Below the pieces are notes generated by a model. The model saw only the letters and a list, made by a program, of their open reading frames with translations, had not been told where the DNA came from and ran no database searches. A program made the translations under genes and the position numbers. Source: Penium margaritaceum (Eukaryota; Streptophyta; Zygnematophyceae; Desmidiales; Peniaceae). From it: DNA of 41,816 bases. Where the stretch lies: assembly GCA_023375785.1 (NCBI GenBank), contig SZWC01004685.1:85954-127769 (forward strand), given 5' to 3'. Within the stretch, counting starts at the first letter, position 1. Each line of letters begins with the position of its first letter. Below, piece by piece: positions 28,901-41,721 of this stretch.

Positions 28901-31900
28901 GCTCCACCATTCTCTGGCTTGAACCAACGTTCTCTGGCTTGCTCCACAGTTCTCTGGCTTCCTCCACCTTTCTCTGGATTGCTCCACCTTTCTCTTGCTT
29001 GCTCCAGCTTTCTCTGGTTTGCTCCACCTTTCTCTGGCTTGCTCCACCATTCTCTGGCTTGCTCCACCGCTCTCTGGCTTGTTCTACCTTTCTCTGGCTT
29101 GCTACACCTTTGAATGGCTTGCTCCACGTGTCTGTGGCTTGTTCCATCGTTATCTGGCTTGTTCCACTGTTCTCTGGCTTGCTCCCTCGTTCTCTGGCTT
29201 GTTCCACCATTCTTAGGCCTGCTTCACCTTTCTCTGCCATGCTGCACCGTTCTCTAGCTTACTCTACCGTTCTCTGGCTTGCTCCACTTTTCTCTGGCTT
29301 GCTCCACCGTTTTCTGACTTGGTCCACCGTTCTCTGGCTTGCTCGACCTTTCTCTGGATTGCTCCACCTTTCTCTGGCTTGCTCCATCATTCTCTGGCTT
29401 GCTCCACCTTTCTCTGGCTTGCTCCACCTTCCTCTGGGTTGCTCCACCTTCTCCTGGCTTGCTCCACCTTTCTCTGGCTTGATTTACCTTTCTCTGGCTT
29501 TTACTACCTTTCCCTGGCTTGGACCGCCTTTCTTTGGCTTGCACCACCTTTCACTGGCTTACTCCACCAATCTCTGGCTTGCTTTACCTTTCTTTGACTT
29601 GCTCCACCGTTCTCTCGCTTACTCAACATTTCACTTGCTTGCTCCACTGTTCTCTGACTTGCTCCACCATTGTCTGGCTCTCTTCATGTTTCTATGGCAT
29701 GCTCCACTTTTCTCTGGCTTTCTCCACCATTCTCTCGCTTTCTCCACCTTTCTCTGGCTTACTCCACCTTTCTCTTGCTTCCTCAATCTTTCTCTGTCTT
29801 GCTCCATTTTTCTCTGGCTTGCTCCAATTTTCCGTGGCTTGCTCCACCTTTCTTTGGCTTGCTCCACCTTTTTCCGGCTTGCTCCACCTTTCCCTGGCTT
29901 ACTCCACCTTTGTGTGGCTTGCTCCACAGTTCTACGGCGTGCTCCACCGTTCTCTGGCTTGCTCCAGCTTTCTCTAGCCTGCTCCACCTTTCTCTAGCTT
30001 GCTCCACCAATCTCTGACTTACTCCACCGTTCTCTGACTTCCTCCACCTTTCTCTGGCTTGCTCCAACGTTTTCTGGCTTGCGCCACCATTCCTTGGCTT
30101 GCTCCACCTTTCTCTGGCTTGCTCCACCTTTCTGTGGCTTGCCCCACCGTTCTGTGGCTTGCTCCACCTTTCTCTGGCCTGCTCCACCACTCTATGCCTT
30201 GCTCTACCTTTCCATGGCTTGCTGCACCACTCTCTGGCTTGCTCCACCTTTCTCTTGCTTGCTCCACCTTTCTCTTGCTTGCTCCACCTTTCTCTGCCAT
30301 AATCTAACTTTCTCTCGCTTACTCCACCTTACTTCCCTGCTCCACCGTTCTCTGCCTTGCTCCACCGTTCTCTGGCTTGCTCCACCTTTCTCTGCCATGC
30401 TCCAACTTTCTCTGGCCTACTCCACCTTTGAATCACCTGCTCCACCGTTCTCTGGCTGGCTTTACTTTTCTCTGGCCTGCTCCACCTTTCTCTGGCCTTG
30501 TCCGCCTTTCTCTGGCTTGCTAGTTTATATCTGGATTCCTCCACCGTTCCTTGCCTTGCTCCACTGTTTTCTGGCTTGTTCCACATTTCTCTGACTTGCT
30601 CCATATTCATCTTGCTTGCTCCACCTCTCTTTGGCCTCATACACCATTCTCTGGCCTGCTCCACCGTTTTGTGGCTTGCTCCACCTTTCTCTGCCTTTCT
30701 TCACCTTTCTCTGACCTGCTCCATCGTTCTCTGGTCTGCTCCACCGTTTTCTAGCTTCCTTCACCATTCTCTCCCTTGCTCCACTGTTCTCAGCCCTGCT
30801 TCACATTTCTCAGGCCTGCTCCAACTTTCTCTGGCTTGCTCCACCTTTCTCTGCCTTTCTCCACCTTTCTTTAGATTGCTCCAATTTTCTCTGGCTAACT
30901 CCACCGTTCTTTGGCTTGCCCCACCGTTCTCTGGCTTGCTTCACCGTGCTCTGGCTTGCTCCGCCTTTCATTGGCATGCTCCACAGTTCTCTGGCTAACT
31001 CCACCTTTATCTGGCTTTCATTATCTTTCTCTGGATTGCTCCACCTTTCTCTGGCTTGCTCCACCTTTCTCTTGCTTGCTCCACCGTTCTCTGGCTTGCT
31101 CCAACATTCTCTGGCTTGATCCACCTTTCTCTGGCTTGCTCCACCGTTCTTTGGCTTGCTCCACTATTCTCTGGCTTACTCCACCTTTCTCTAGCTTGCT
31201 CCACCACTCTCTCGATTGCTCCACCGTTCTTTGGCTTGCTCCACTTTTCTCTGGCTTGCTCCATCTTTCTCTGGCTTTCTCAACCTTTCTCTGGCTTGCT
31301 CCATCGTTCTCTGCCTTACTCCATCGTTCTCTAGCCAGCTCAACCATTCTCTCGCTTGCTCCACCGTTCTCTAGCTTGCTGCACAATTCTCTGGCTTGAT
31401 CAACCTTTCTCTGGCTTGCTCCACTGTTCTTTGGCTTGCTCCTCATTTCTCTGGCTTGCTCCACCTTTCCCTGGCTTGCTCCACCTTTCTCTGGATTGCA
31501 CCACCTTTATCTGGCTTGATCCACCTTTCTCTGGCTTACTCCACTGTTCTGTGGCTTTATCCACCTTTTTCTGGCTTGCTCTACCTTTCTTTGCCTTGCT
31601 CCGCCTTTGTCTGGCTTGCTCGACCGTTCTGTGGCTTGATCCACCATTCTCTGGCTTGCTCCACCGTTCTCTGGCTTACTCCACCGTTCTCTGGCTTGCT
31701 CCACTTCTTTATGGCTTGCTCCACCGTTCTCTGACTTGCTCAACCATTCTCTTGCTTGCTCCATCTTTCACTGGCTTGCTCCACCTTTCTCTGGCTTGCT
31801 TCACATTTCTTTGGCTTGCTCAACCTTTCTCTCGCTTGCTCCACCTTTCTCTACCTTGCTCCACCTTTCACTGGCTTGCTCCACCTTTATCTGGCTTGCT

Positions 31901-34900
31901 TCACCTTTCTCTGGCTTGCTCCACCTTTCCCTGGCCCCTCCACCTTTCCTTGGCTTGCTCCACCATTTCCTGACTTGCTCCACCGTTCTCTGACTTGCTC
32001 CACTGTTCTCCGGCTTGCTTTGCCTTTCTCTGGTTCACTCCATCCTTGTCTGGCTGGCTCCACCTTTCTCTAGCTTGCTCCACTGATCTCTGGCTTGCTT
32101 AAAAATTCTCTGGCTTGATCCACCTTTCTTTCGCTTGCTCCACCTTCCTCTGGCTTGCTCTGCCGTTCTGTGGCTTACTCCACCTTTCTTCGGCTTGCTC
32201 CACCTCTCTCTGCCTTGCTCCACTGTTCTCTGGGTTGCTGGACTGTTCTCTGGCTTGCTCCACCTTTCTCTGGCTTACTCCACCATTCTCTTACTTGCTC
32301 CACCTTTCTTTAGCTCACTTAACCTTTCCCTGGCTTGCTCCACCTGCCTCTGGCTCGCTCCACCTTTCTCTGGATTGCTCCACCTTTCCCTGACTTGCTC
32401 CTCTTTCGTTGGCTTGCTCCACCTTTCACGGGCTTGGTACACCGATATGTTGCTTGCTCAATCTTTCTCTGGCTTGCTCCACCGTTCTCTGGCTTGCTCC
32501 ACCGTTCTCTGGCTTGCCCCACCGTTCTCCGACTTGGTCCACCTTTTCCTGGCTTGCTCCACCTTTCTCTTGGTTGCTCTACCTTTCTCTGGTTTGTTCC
32601 ACGTTTCTCTAGCTTGCTTCAACTTTCTCTGCCTTGCTCCACCATTTTCTGGCTTGCTCCACTGCCTCTGGCTTGCTCCACTGTCCTATGGCTTGCTCCA
32701 CCTTTCTCAGGCTTGCTCCACTGTTCTCTGGTTTGCTCTACCGTACTCTGACTTGCTCCACTGATCAACGGCTCCACCCTTCTCTGGCTTGCTCCACCAT
32801 TCGCTTGTTTGCTCCACCTTTCTCTTGCTTGCTCCCACTTTCTCTGGCCTGCTCCACCTTTCCCTTGCCTGCTCCACCTTTCTCAGGCTTGCTCCACTGT
32901 TCTCTGGCTTGCTCCACCGTTCTCTAGCTTACTCCACCATTCTCTGGCTTGATCTACCGTTCTCAGGCTTGCTCTACCTTTTCTTTGGCCTTTTCCACCA
33001 TTCTGTGGCTTGCTCCACATTTCTCTCTCTTGCTCTACCTATCTCTGGCTTGCTCCACCTTTTTCTGGTTTACTCCATCGTTCTCTAGCTTGCTCCACCG
33101 TTCTTGGACTTGCTCTACCTTTGTCTGACTTCCTCCACCTTTTTGTGGCTTGCTCCACCTTTCTCTGGTTTTCTCCACCGTTCTCTGGCTTGTTCCACCG
33201 TTCTCCAGCATACTTCCTTGTTCTCTGCCTTGCTCCACCTTTCTCTGTCCTGCTCCACCTTTCTCTGGCTTGCTTCACCGTTCTCTAGCTTACTCCACTG
33301 TTCTCTGGCTTGCTCCACGTCATTTGGCTTGCTCCACCGTTCTCTGACTTGATCCACCGTTCTCTGGCTTGCTCCACCTTTTTCTGGCTTGCTCCGTCGT
33401 TCTCTGGCTTGCTCCACCTGTCTCTGGCTTGCTCTACCTTTCTCTGAGTTGCCCCACCTTTCCCTGGCTTCCTCAACCTCTCTATTGCTTGCTCCACCTT
33501 TCTCTGGATTTCTCTACCTTTCCCTGGCTTGCTCTGCCTTTCTTTGGCTTGCTCCACCTTTTACTGGCATGCTCCACCAATCTCGAGCTTGCTGAACCTT
33601 TCTCTGGCTTGCTCCAACGTTCTCTCACTCAATCAACATTTTTGTTGCTAGCTCCAGCTTTCTTTGACTTGCTCCACTGTTCTCTGGCTTGCTTCACCTT
33701 TCTCTGGCATGCTGCACTTTTCTCTGGCTTGCACCAACGTTCTGTGGCTTGCTCCATTGTTCTGTGGCTTGGTCCACCTTTCTGTGGCCTGCTCCACCTT
33801 TCTGTTCCTTGCTCCACCTTTCCTTGGCTTGCTGCACCGTTCTCTTGCTTGCTCCACCTTTCTCTGGCTTGCTCCACCTTTCTCTTGCTTGCTGCACCTT
33901 TCTCTTGCTTGCTCCACCTTTCTCTGGCCTAATCCACCTTTCTCTTGCCTGCTCCACCGTTCTCTGACTTGCTCCACCATTCTCTGGCTTGCTCCACCGT
34001 TCTCTGACTTGCTCCACCTTTCTCTCCCTTGCTCCAACTTTCTATGGCATACTCCACCTTTCCATCACCTTCTCCACCGTTCTCTGGCTTGCTTCAGGTT
34101 TCATGGCCTGCTCTGCCTTTCTTTGGCCTGCTCCACCTTTCTCTGGCCTGGTCCATGTTTCTCTGGCTTGCTAGTTTTTTTCTGGACTCCTCAACCGTTC
34201 TCTGCCTTGCTCCACCGTTCTCTAGCTTGCTCCACATTCCTCTGGCTTGCTCCATATTTCTCTTGCTTGTTCCACCTCTCTCTGGCCTGATCCATCATTC
34301 TCTGGCCTGCTCCACCCTTCTCTCGCTTGCTCCACCTTTCTCTGGCTTGCTCCACCGTTCTCTGGCCTGCTCCATTGTTCTCTGGCCTTCTTCACCATCA
34401 TATCGTAACTTTTGCTGGCTTGTTCCACCTTTCTCTGGCTTGCTCCACCGTTCTCTGGATTGCTCCACCTTTCTCTGGCTTGCTCCACCGTCTTCAGGCT
34501 TGCTCCACCATTTTCTAGCTTGCTCCAACGTTCTCTGGCATGCTATGCCTCTCAAAGGCTTGCTCCACTGTTCTCTCGCTTGCTGCACCTTTCTCTGGCT
34601 TGCTCCATCTTTCTCTGTATTGCTCCACCATTCACTGGATTACTCCACCTTTCTCTAGCCTACTCCACCGTTCTCTGGCTTGCTTCACCTTTCTCTACCG
34701 TGCTTGACCTTTCTCTGGCTTGCTCCACCTTTTTGTGGCTTGCTTGACGGTTCTCTGGCTTGTTCCACCGTTTTCAGACTTACTTCACCATTCTCTTGCC
34801 TGATCCACCTTTCTTTAGCCTGCTCCTCCCTTCCCTTGCTTGCTCCACCGTTCTCTGGCTTACTCCACCGTTCTCTTTATTGCTCCACCTTTCTATGGCT

Positions 34901-37900
34901 TGCTTCACCGTTCTCTGATTTGCTCCACCGCTCTCTGGCTCACTCCACCGTTCTGTGGCTTGCTCCACCTTTCTCTTGCTTCTCCACCGTTCTCTGACTT
35001 GATCAACCTTTTTCTGGATTGCTCCTCCGTTCTCTGGCTTGCTCTACCTTTCTCTAACTTGCTCCAACTTTGTCTGGCTTGTTCCACATTTCCTTGGCTT
35101 ACTCCACCTTTCTCTGGCTTGCTCCACCTTTCTCTGGCTTGCTCCACCTTTCTCTCGCTTGCTACACCTTTCCCAGGCTTGCTCCACATTTCTTTGGCTT
35201 GCTCCACCTTTCTCTGACTTGCTCCACCTTTCTTGCGCTTGCTCCATATTTCTCTGGCTTGCTCCACCTTTCTCTGGCTTGCTCCACCTTTCTCTGGCTT
35301 GCTCCATTGTTCTCTGGCTTGCTCAACCGTTCTATGACTTGCCCCACCTTTCTCTGGCCTGTTCCACCTTTCTCTGGCTTGCTCCACCTTTCTCTGGCTT
35401 GTTCCACCGTTCTCTAGCTTGCTCCACCTTTCTCCACCTTGCTCCATCTTTCTCTAGCTTGATTTACCTTTCTCTGCCTTGCTTCACTGTTCTCTGGCCT
35501 CCTCTACTTTTCTCTGGCCTGCTCATCCTTTCTCTGACTTGCTTAACCTTTCTCTGGCTTGCTGCACCTTTCTCTGGCTTGCTCCACCATTCTGTGACTC
35601 TCTCCATCTTTCTTTGGATTGCTCTATTGTTCTCTGGCCTGCTCCACCTTTCTGTGGCCTGCTTCACCTTTTGTTGGCTTGCTCCACCCATCTCACGCTT
35701 GCTCCACCTTTCTCTGGCTTGCACAACCTTTCTCTGGCTTGCTCCTCTTTTCCCTGGCTTCCTACATCTTTCTGTAGCTTGCTCCACCGTTCTCTGCCTT
35801 TCTCCACCGTTCTCTGGCTTGCTCCATTGTTCTCTGGCTTTCTCCACCGTTCTCTGGCTTGCTCCACCATTCTCTTGCTTGCTCCACCGTTCTCTGGCTT
35901 GTTCCAACGTTCTCTGGCTTACTCTACTGTTCTATGACTTGTTCCACCGTTGTCTGGCTTCCTCAACCGTTCTTAGGCTTGTTCCACCTTTCTCTGGCTT
36001 GCTCCACCGTTCTCTGGCTTGCTCCACCCTTCACTAGCTTGCTCCAGCGTTCTCTGGCTTGCTCCACCTTTCTCAGGCTTGCTCCACCGTTCTCTGGCCT
36101 GCTCCACCGTTCTCTGGCTTGCTCCACCGTTCTCTGGCTTCCTCCACCGTTCTCAGGCTTGTTCCACCTTTCTCTGGCTTGCTCCACCGTTCTCTGGCTT
36201 GCTCCACCCTTCACTAGCTTGCTCCAGCGTTCTCTGGCTTGCTCCACCTTTCTCAGGCTTGCTCCACCGTTCTCTGGCCTGCTCCACCGTTCTTAGGCTT
36301 GCTCCACCGTTCTTAGGCATGCTCCACCATTCTCTTGCTTGCTCCACCGCTATCTGGCTTTCTCCACCGTTCTCTGGCTTGCTCCACCCTTCTCTGGCCT
36401 CCTCCACCATACTCTGACCTGCTCCACATTCCTCTGGCTTGCTTCACCTTTCCCTGGCTTGCTTGGCCGTTCTCTGACGTGCATCACCTTTCTCTTGCCT
36501 ACTCCACCTTTCACTGGCTTGCTCCATCATTCTGTGGCTTGCTCCACCTTTCTCTGGCTTGCTCCACTGTTCTCTGGCTTGCTCCACCGCTCTCTGGCTT
36601 GCTCCACCTTTCCCATGCTTGCTCCACCTTTCTCTGCCTTGCTCCACCGTTGTCTGCCTTGCTCCACTTTTCCCTAGCTTGCTCCACCTTTCTGTGGCTT
36701 ACTCCAGCTTTCCCTGGCTTGCTCCACCGTGCTCTGGCTTGCTCCACGTTCTCTGGCTTGCTCCACCGTTCTCTGGCTTGCTCTACCTTTCTCTAGCTTG
36801 CTCCACGTATATGTGGCTTCCTTCACCTTTCTCGTGCTTGCTCCTCCCTTCTCTGGCTTGCTCCAGCGTTCTTTGGCTTGGTCCACCGTTCTCTAGCTTG
36901 CTCCACCGTTCTCCGGCTTGCTCTACCGTTCTCAGCCTTGCTCCACCGTTTTCAGGCGTGCTCCGCCATTCTGTGGCTTGCTCCACCATTATCTGGCTTC
37001 CTCCACTGTTCTCTGGCTTGCTCCATCGTTCTCTGGCCTGCTCCACCATACTCTCGCCTGCTCCACCTTTCTCTGGCCTGCTCCACCTTTCTCTGGCTTG
37101 CTCCATCGTTCCTTGGCTTGCTCCACCTTTCTCTGGCTTGCTCCACTGTACTCTGGCTTGCTCCACCTTTCCCAGGCTTGCTCCACCTTTTTCTGCCTTG
37201 CTCCACTTTTCCCTGGTTTGCTCCACCTTTCTTTGGCTAACACCACCTTTCCCTGGATTGCTCTACCGTTCTCTGGCTTGCTTCACCGTTCTCTGGCTTG
37301 CTCCACCTTTCTCTGGCTTGCTCCACCTTTCATTGGCTTATTCAACCTTTCTCTCGCTTGCTCCATCTTTCCTTGGCTTGCTGCACCTTTCTCTGGCTTG
37401 CTTCATCTTTCTCCAGCTTGCTCCACCTTCCTCTAGCTTGCTCCACCTTTCTCTCCCTTGCTCCACCTTTCTTTGGTTTGTTCCACCTTTCTCTGGCTTG
37501 CTCCACCTTTCTCTGACTTGCTCCACCTTTCTCTTGCTTGCTTCACCTTTCTCTGGCTTGCTCCACCGTTCTCTGTCTTGCTCAACATTTCTCTGGCTTG
37601 CTCCATCTTTCTCTTGCTTGCTCAACCTTTCTCTGCCTTGCTCCACCGTTCTCAGGCATACTCTACTTTTCTCTGGCCTGCTCAACCTTTCTCTAACTTA
37701 CGTAACCTTTCTTTGGCTTGCTCCACCTTTCTCTGGCTTGTTCTACCGTTCTCTGAATTGCTCCACCTTTCATTGGATTGCTCTATCATTCTCTTGCGTG
37801 CTCCACCTTTCTCTGGCCTGCTCCACCCTTTTTTGTCTTGCTCGACCCTTTGCTAGCTTGCTCCACCCATTGCTCTTCCTTTCTCTGGCTTGCGCAACCT

Positions 37901-40900
37901 TTCTTTGGCTTGCTCTACCTTACTCTGGCTTGCCCCATCTTTCTCTGGCTTGCTCCACCGTTTTCTGGCTTGATCCACCATTCTCTGGCTTGCTCCACCA
38001 TTCTCTGGCTTGCGCCACTGTTTTCTGGCTTGCTCGACCATTCACTGGCTAAATCCATGTTTCTGTGTCTTACTTCACCTTACTGTGGCTTGCTCCAACC
38101 TTCTCTCGCTTCCTCCACCGTTCTCTGGCTTGCTCCACCGTTCTGTAACTTGCTCCACCTTTCTTTGGATTGCTCTATCCTTCACTGGCCTGCTCCACCT
38201 TTCTCCGGCCTTTTCCACCCTTTGCTGGCTTCCTCCACCCATCTCAGGCTTGCTCCATCTTTCTTTGGCTTGGGCAACCATTCTCTGGCTTGCTCCACCT
38301 TTCTCTGGCTTGCTCCATCTTTCTGTGGCTTACTCCACCATTCTCTGGCTTGCTCCACCATTCTTTGGCTTGCTCAACCGTTCTTTGGATTGTGCCACCG
38401 TTTTCTTGCTTGCTCGACCATTCTCTGGTTTAATCCATAGTTCTGTGTCTTGCTTTACCTTTCTCTGGCTTGCTCCAACCTTCTCTGGCTTCCTCCACCG
38501 TTCTCTGGCTTGCTCCACCATTCTCTAGCCTGTTCCACCATTTTCTGGCTTGCTCCAATGTTCTCTGGCTTGCTCCACCGTTCTCTGACTTGCTCCATTG
38601 TTCTCTGGCTTCCTCAACCCTTCTCAGGCTTGCTCCACCATTCTCTGGATTGCTCCACCATTATCTGGCTTGCTCCTCCATTCCCTAGCTTGCTCCACCG
38701 TTCTCTGGCCTGCTCCACCTTTCTCTGGGTTGCTTCACCTTTCCCTTGCTTGCTTCACCGTTCTCCGGCCTGCTCCACCTTTCTTTGGCCTTCTCCACGT
38801 TTCTCTGTCTTGCTCCATCGTTCTCTGGATTTCTCCACCTTTCTGTGGCTTGCTTCACTGTTCTCTGGCTTGCTCTACCACTCTCTGGCTTGCTCCACCT
38901 TTCCAAGGCTTGTTCCACCTTTTTCTGCCTTGTTCCACCTTTGTCTGCCTTGCTCCACTTTTCCCTGGCTTGCTCCACCTTTCTTTGACTCACTCCGCCT
39001 TTCCCTGGCTTGCTCTACCGTTCTCTGGCTTGCTCCACTGTTCTCTGGCTTGCTCCATCTTTCTTTGGCTTGCTTTACCTTTCTCTGGCTAGCTCCACCT
39101 TTATCTGGCTTGTTCCACCCTTCTCTTGCTTGCTCTAGCGTTCTCTAGCTTGCTTCACCGTTCTTGGGCTTGCTCCACCGTTCTCTCGATTGTTCAACCG
39201 TTCTCAGGCTTGCCCCACTGTTCTCACGCTTGCTCCACCATTCTCGGGATTGCTCCACCATTATCTGGCTTGCTCCATCGTTCTCTGGCTTGTTCCACCG
39301 TTCTCTTGCTGTCTCCACTGTACTCTGGCCTGCTCCATCTTTCTCTGGCTTACTTCACCTTTCCCTCGCTTGCTTCACCGTTTTCTGACCTGCTCCACCT
39401 TTCTCTGGCCTGCCCCACCTTTCTCTTGCTTGCTCCATCCTTCTCTGGCTTGCTCCACCTTTCTCTGGCTTGCTCCACTGTTGTCGAGCTTGCTTCACCG
39501 CTCTTTGGCTTGCTCCACCTTTTGCAGCATTGCTCCACCTTTCTCTGCCTTGCTCCACCTTTGTCTGCCTTGCTCCACTTTTCCCTGGCTTGCTCCACCT
39601 TCCTTTGGCTAACTCCACCTTTCCCTGGCTTGCTCCACCGTTCTCTGGCTTGCTCCAACGTTCTGTGGCTTGCTCCACCTTTCTCTTGCTTGCTCCACCT
39701 TTCTCTGGCTTGCTCCACCTTTCTCTGGCTTGCTCCACCTTTCCCTAGCTTGCTGCACCTTTCTCTGGCTTGCTTCATCTTTCTCCGGCTTGCTCCAACT
39801 TTCTCTCCCTTGCTCCACCGTTCTCTCTCTTGCTCCACCTTTCTTTGGCTTGCTCCACCTTCCTCTGGCTTGCTCCACCTTTCTCTGACTTGCTCCACCT
39901 TTCTCTTGCTTGCTCCACCTTTCTCTGGCTTGCCCCACCGTTCCCTGGCTTGCTCCACCCTTCTCTGGCTTCCTCCATCTTTCTCTGGCTTGCTCCACCT
40001 TTCTGTGCCTTGCTCCACCGTTCTCTGACCTGATTTACTTTTCTCTGGCCTTCTCAACCTTTCTCTGACTTGCTTAACCTTTTTGTGGCTTGCTCCATCT
40101 TTCTGTGGCTTGCTTCACCATTCTCTGACTTGCTCCACCTTTTTTTGGATTGGTCTATCGTTCTCTGGCCTGCTCCACCTTTCTCTGGCCTGCTCCATCT
40201 TTTTCTGGCTTGCTCCACCCATCTCAGACTTGCTCCACCTTTCTCTGGCTTGCACAACCTTTCTCTGGCTTCCTCCACCTTTCTCTGGCTTGCTCTATCT
40301 TTCTCTGGCTTTCTCCACGGTTCTATGGCTTGCTCCACCGTTCTCTAGCTTACGCCATTGTTCTCTGGCATGCGCCACTGTTTTCCGGCTTGCTTGACCA
40401 TTCTCTGGCATAATCCATATTTTTGTGTCTTGATTCACCTTTCTCTCACTTGCTCCACCCTTCTCTGGCTTGCTCCACCGTTCTCCGGCTTGCTCCACCA
40501 TTCTCTGGCTTGCTCCACTGTTCTTTGGCTCGCTCCAATATTCTCTGGCTTGCTCCACCGTTCTGTGACTTGCTCCACCATTCTCTCCCTTCCTCAACCG
40601 TTCTCACGCTTGCTCCACCATTCTCTGGCTTGCTCCACCATCATCTGGCTCGCACCTCCATTCTTTGGCTTGCTCCACCGCTCTCTGGCCTGCTCCACCT
40701 TTTTTCGGCTTGCTTCACCTTTCCCTGGCTTGCCTCATTGTTCTCTGACCTGCTCCACCTTCATGTGGCCTGCTCCACCTTTCTCTGTCTTGCTCCATCG
40801 TTCTCTGGCTTGCTCCACCTTTCTCTGGCTTTATCCACTGTTCTATGGCTTGCTCCACCACTCTCTGGCTCGCTCCACCTTCCCCAGGCTTGCTCCACCT

Positions 40901-41721
40901 TTCTCTACCTTGGTCCAGCTTTGTCTGCCTTACTCCACTTTTCCCTGGCTTGCTCCACCGTTCTTTGACTTAATCCACCTTTCCCTGGCTTGCTTCACCG
41001 TTCTGTGGCTTGCTCCACCATTCTCTGGCTTGCTCCACCTTTCTCTGGCCTGCTCCACCTTTCTCTTGCTTTCTCCAACCTTCTCTGGCTTGCTCCACCC
41101 TTCTCTTGCTTGCTCCAGCGTTGTCTGGCTTGCTCCACCGTTCTCAAGCTTGCTCCACCGTTCTCTCGCTTGCTCCACCGTTCTTAGGCTTGCTCCGCTG
41201 CTCTCAATCTTGCTCCACCATTCTCTGGCTTGCTCCACAGTTCTCTGGCCTGCTCCACCATACTCTGGCCCGCTCCATCTTTCTCTGGCTTGCTTCACCT
41301 TTCCCTGGCTTGCTTCACCGTTCTGTGACCTGCTCCACCTTTCTCTGGCCTGCTCCACCTTTCTCTGGCTTGCTCCATCGTTCATTGGCTTGCTCCACCT
41401 TTCTCTGTCCACCTCCAGTGTTCTCTGGCTTGCTCCACCGCTCTCTGGCTTGCTCCACCTTTCCCAGGCTTGCTCCACCTTTCTCTGCCTTGCTCCACCT
41501 TTGTCTGCCTTGCTCCACTTTCCCCTAGCTTGCTCCACCTTTCTGTGGCCTACTCCAGCTTTCCCTGGCTTGCTCCTCCTTTCTCTGGCTTGCTCCATTT
41601 TTCTCTGGCTTGCTCCATCTTTCTCTGGCATGCTCCACCGTTCTCTGACTTGCTCCACCTTTCTCTGTCTTGCTCTACCTTTCTCTGGCTTGCTCCATCT
41701 TTCCCTGGTTTGCTCCACATT
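25981..41721. repeat. 20-bp polypyrimidine-biased satellite, about 787 copies
   Basis: Consensus TGGCTTGCTCCACCTTTCTC, repeated with scattered substitutions and few indels for 15.7 kb. Three units fill each 60 bases. The most variable site is CCACCTTTC, CCACCGTTC, CCACCATTC or CCACTGTTC, again mostly CG/CA/TG changes. The plus strand is about 80% pyrimidine in the consensus. Because 20 is not a multiple of 3 and the consensus has no stop on either strand, long frames arise everywhere (up to 497 codons at 36559-38052). All plus frames give the same cyclic hydrophobic 20-residue peptide and all minus frames a charged one. These are not genes. Confidence 0.97.
35975..36300. repeat. 180-bp recent duplication inside the 20-bp satellite
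   Basis: The block from about 35975 to 36115 recurs at about 36155-36295 (offset 180 bp, nine units) with only a few differences. It carries the same rare variants in order (CCACCCTTCACTAGC, CCAGCGTTC, TTTCTCAGG). This is a local higher-order duplication much younger than the surrounding array. Confidence 0.85.

Noticed and set aside
28819..29997. 392-codon ORF, and the many EQARERWSKPEK-type minus ORFs from 25965 to 41718
   Set aside because: Same satellite artefact on both strands, with no unique sequence, start context or conserved end.
36559..38052. 497-codon ORF encoding a Leu/Ser/Cys-rich, membrane-like protein
   Set aside because: It is pure 20-bp satellite. All plus frames give the same cyclic peptide and the frame begins and ends at random mutations.
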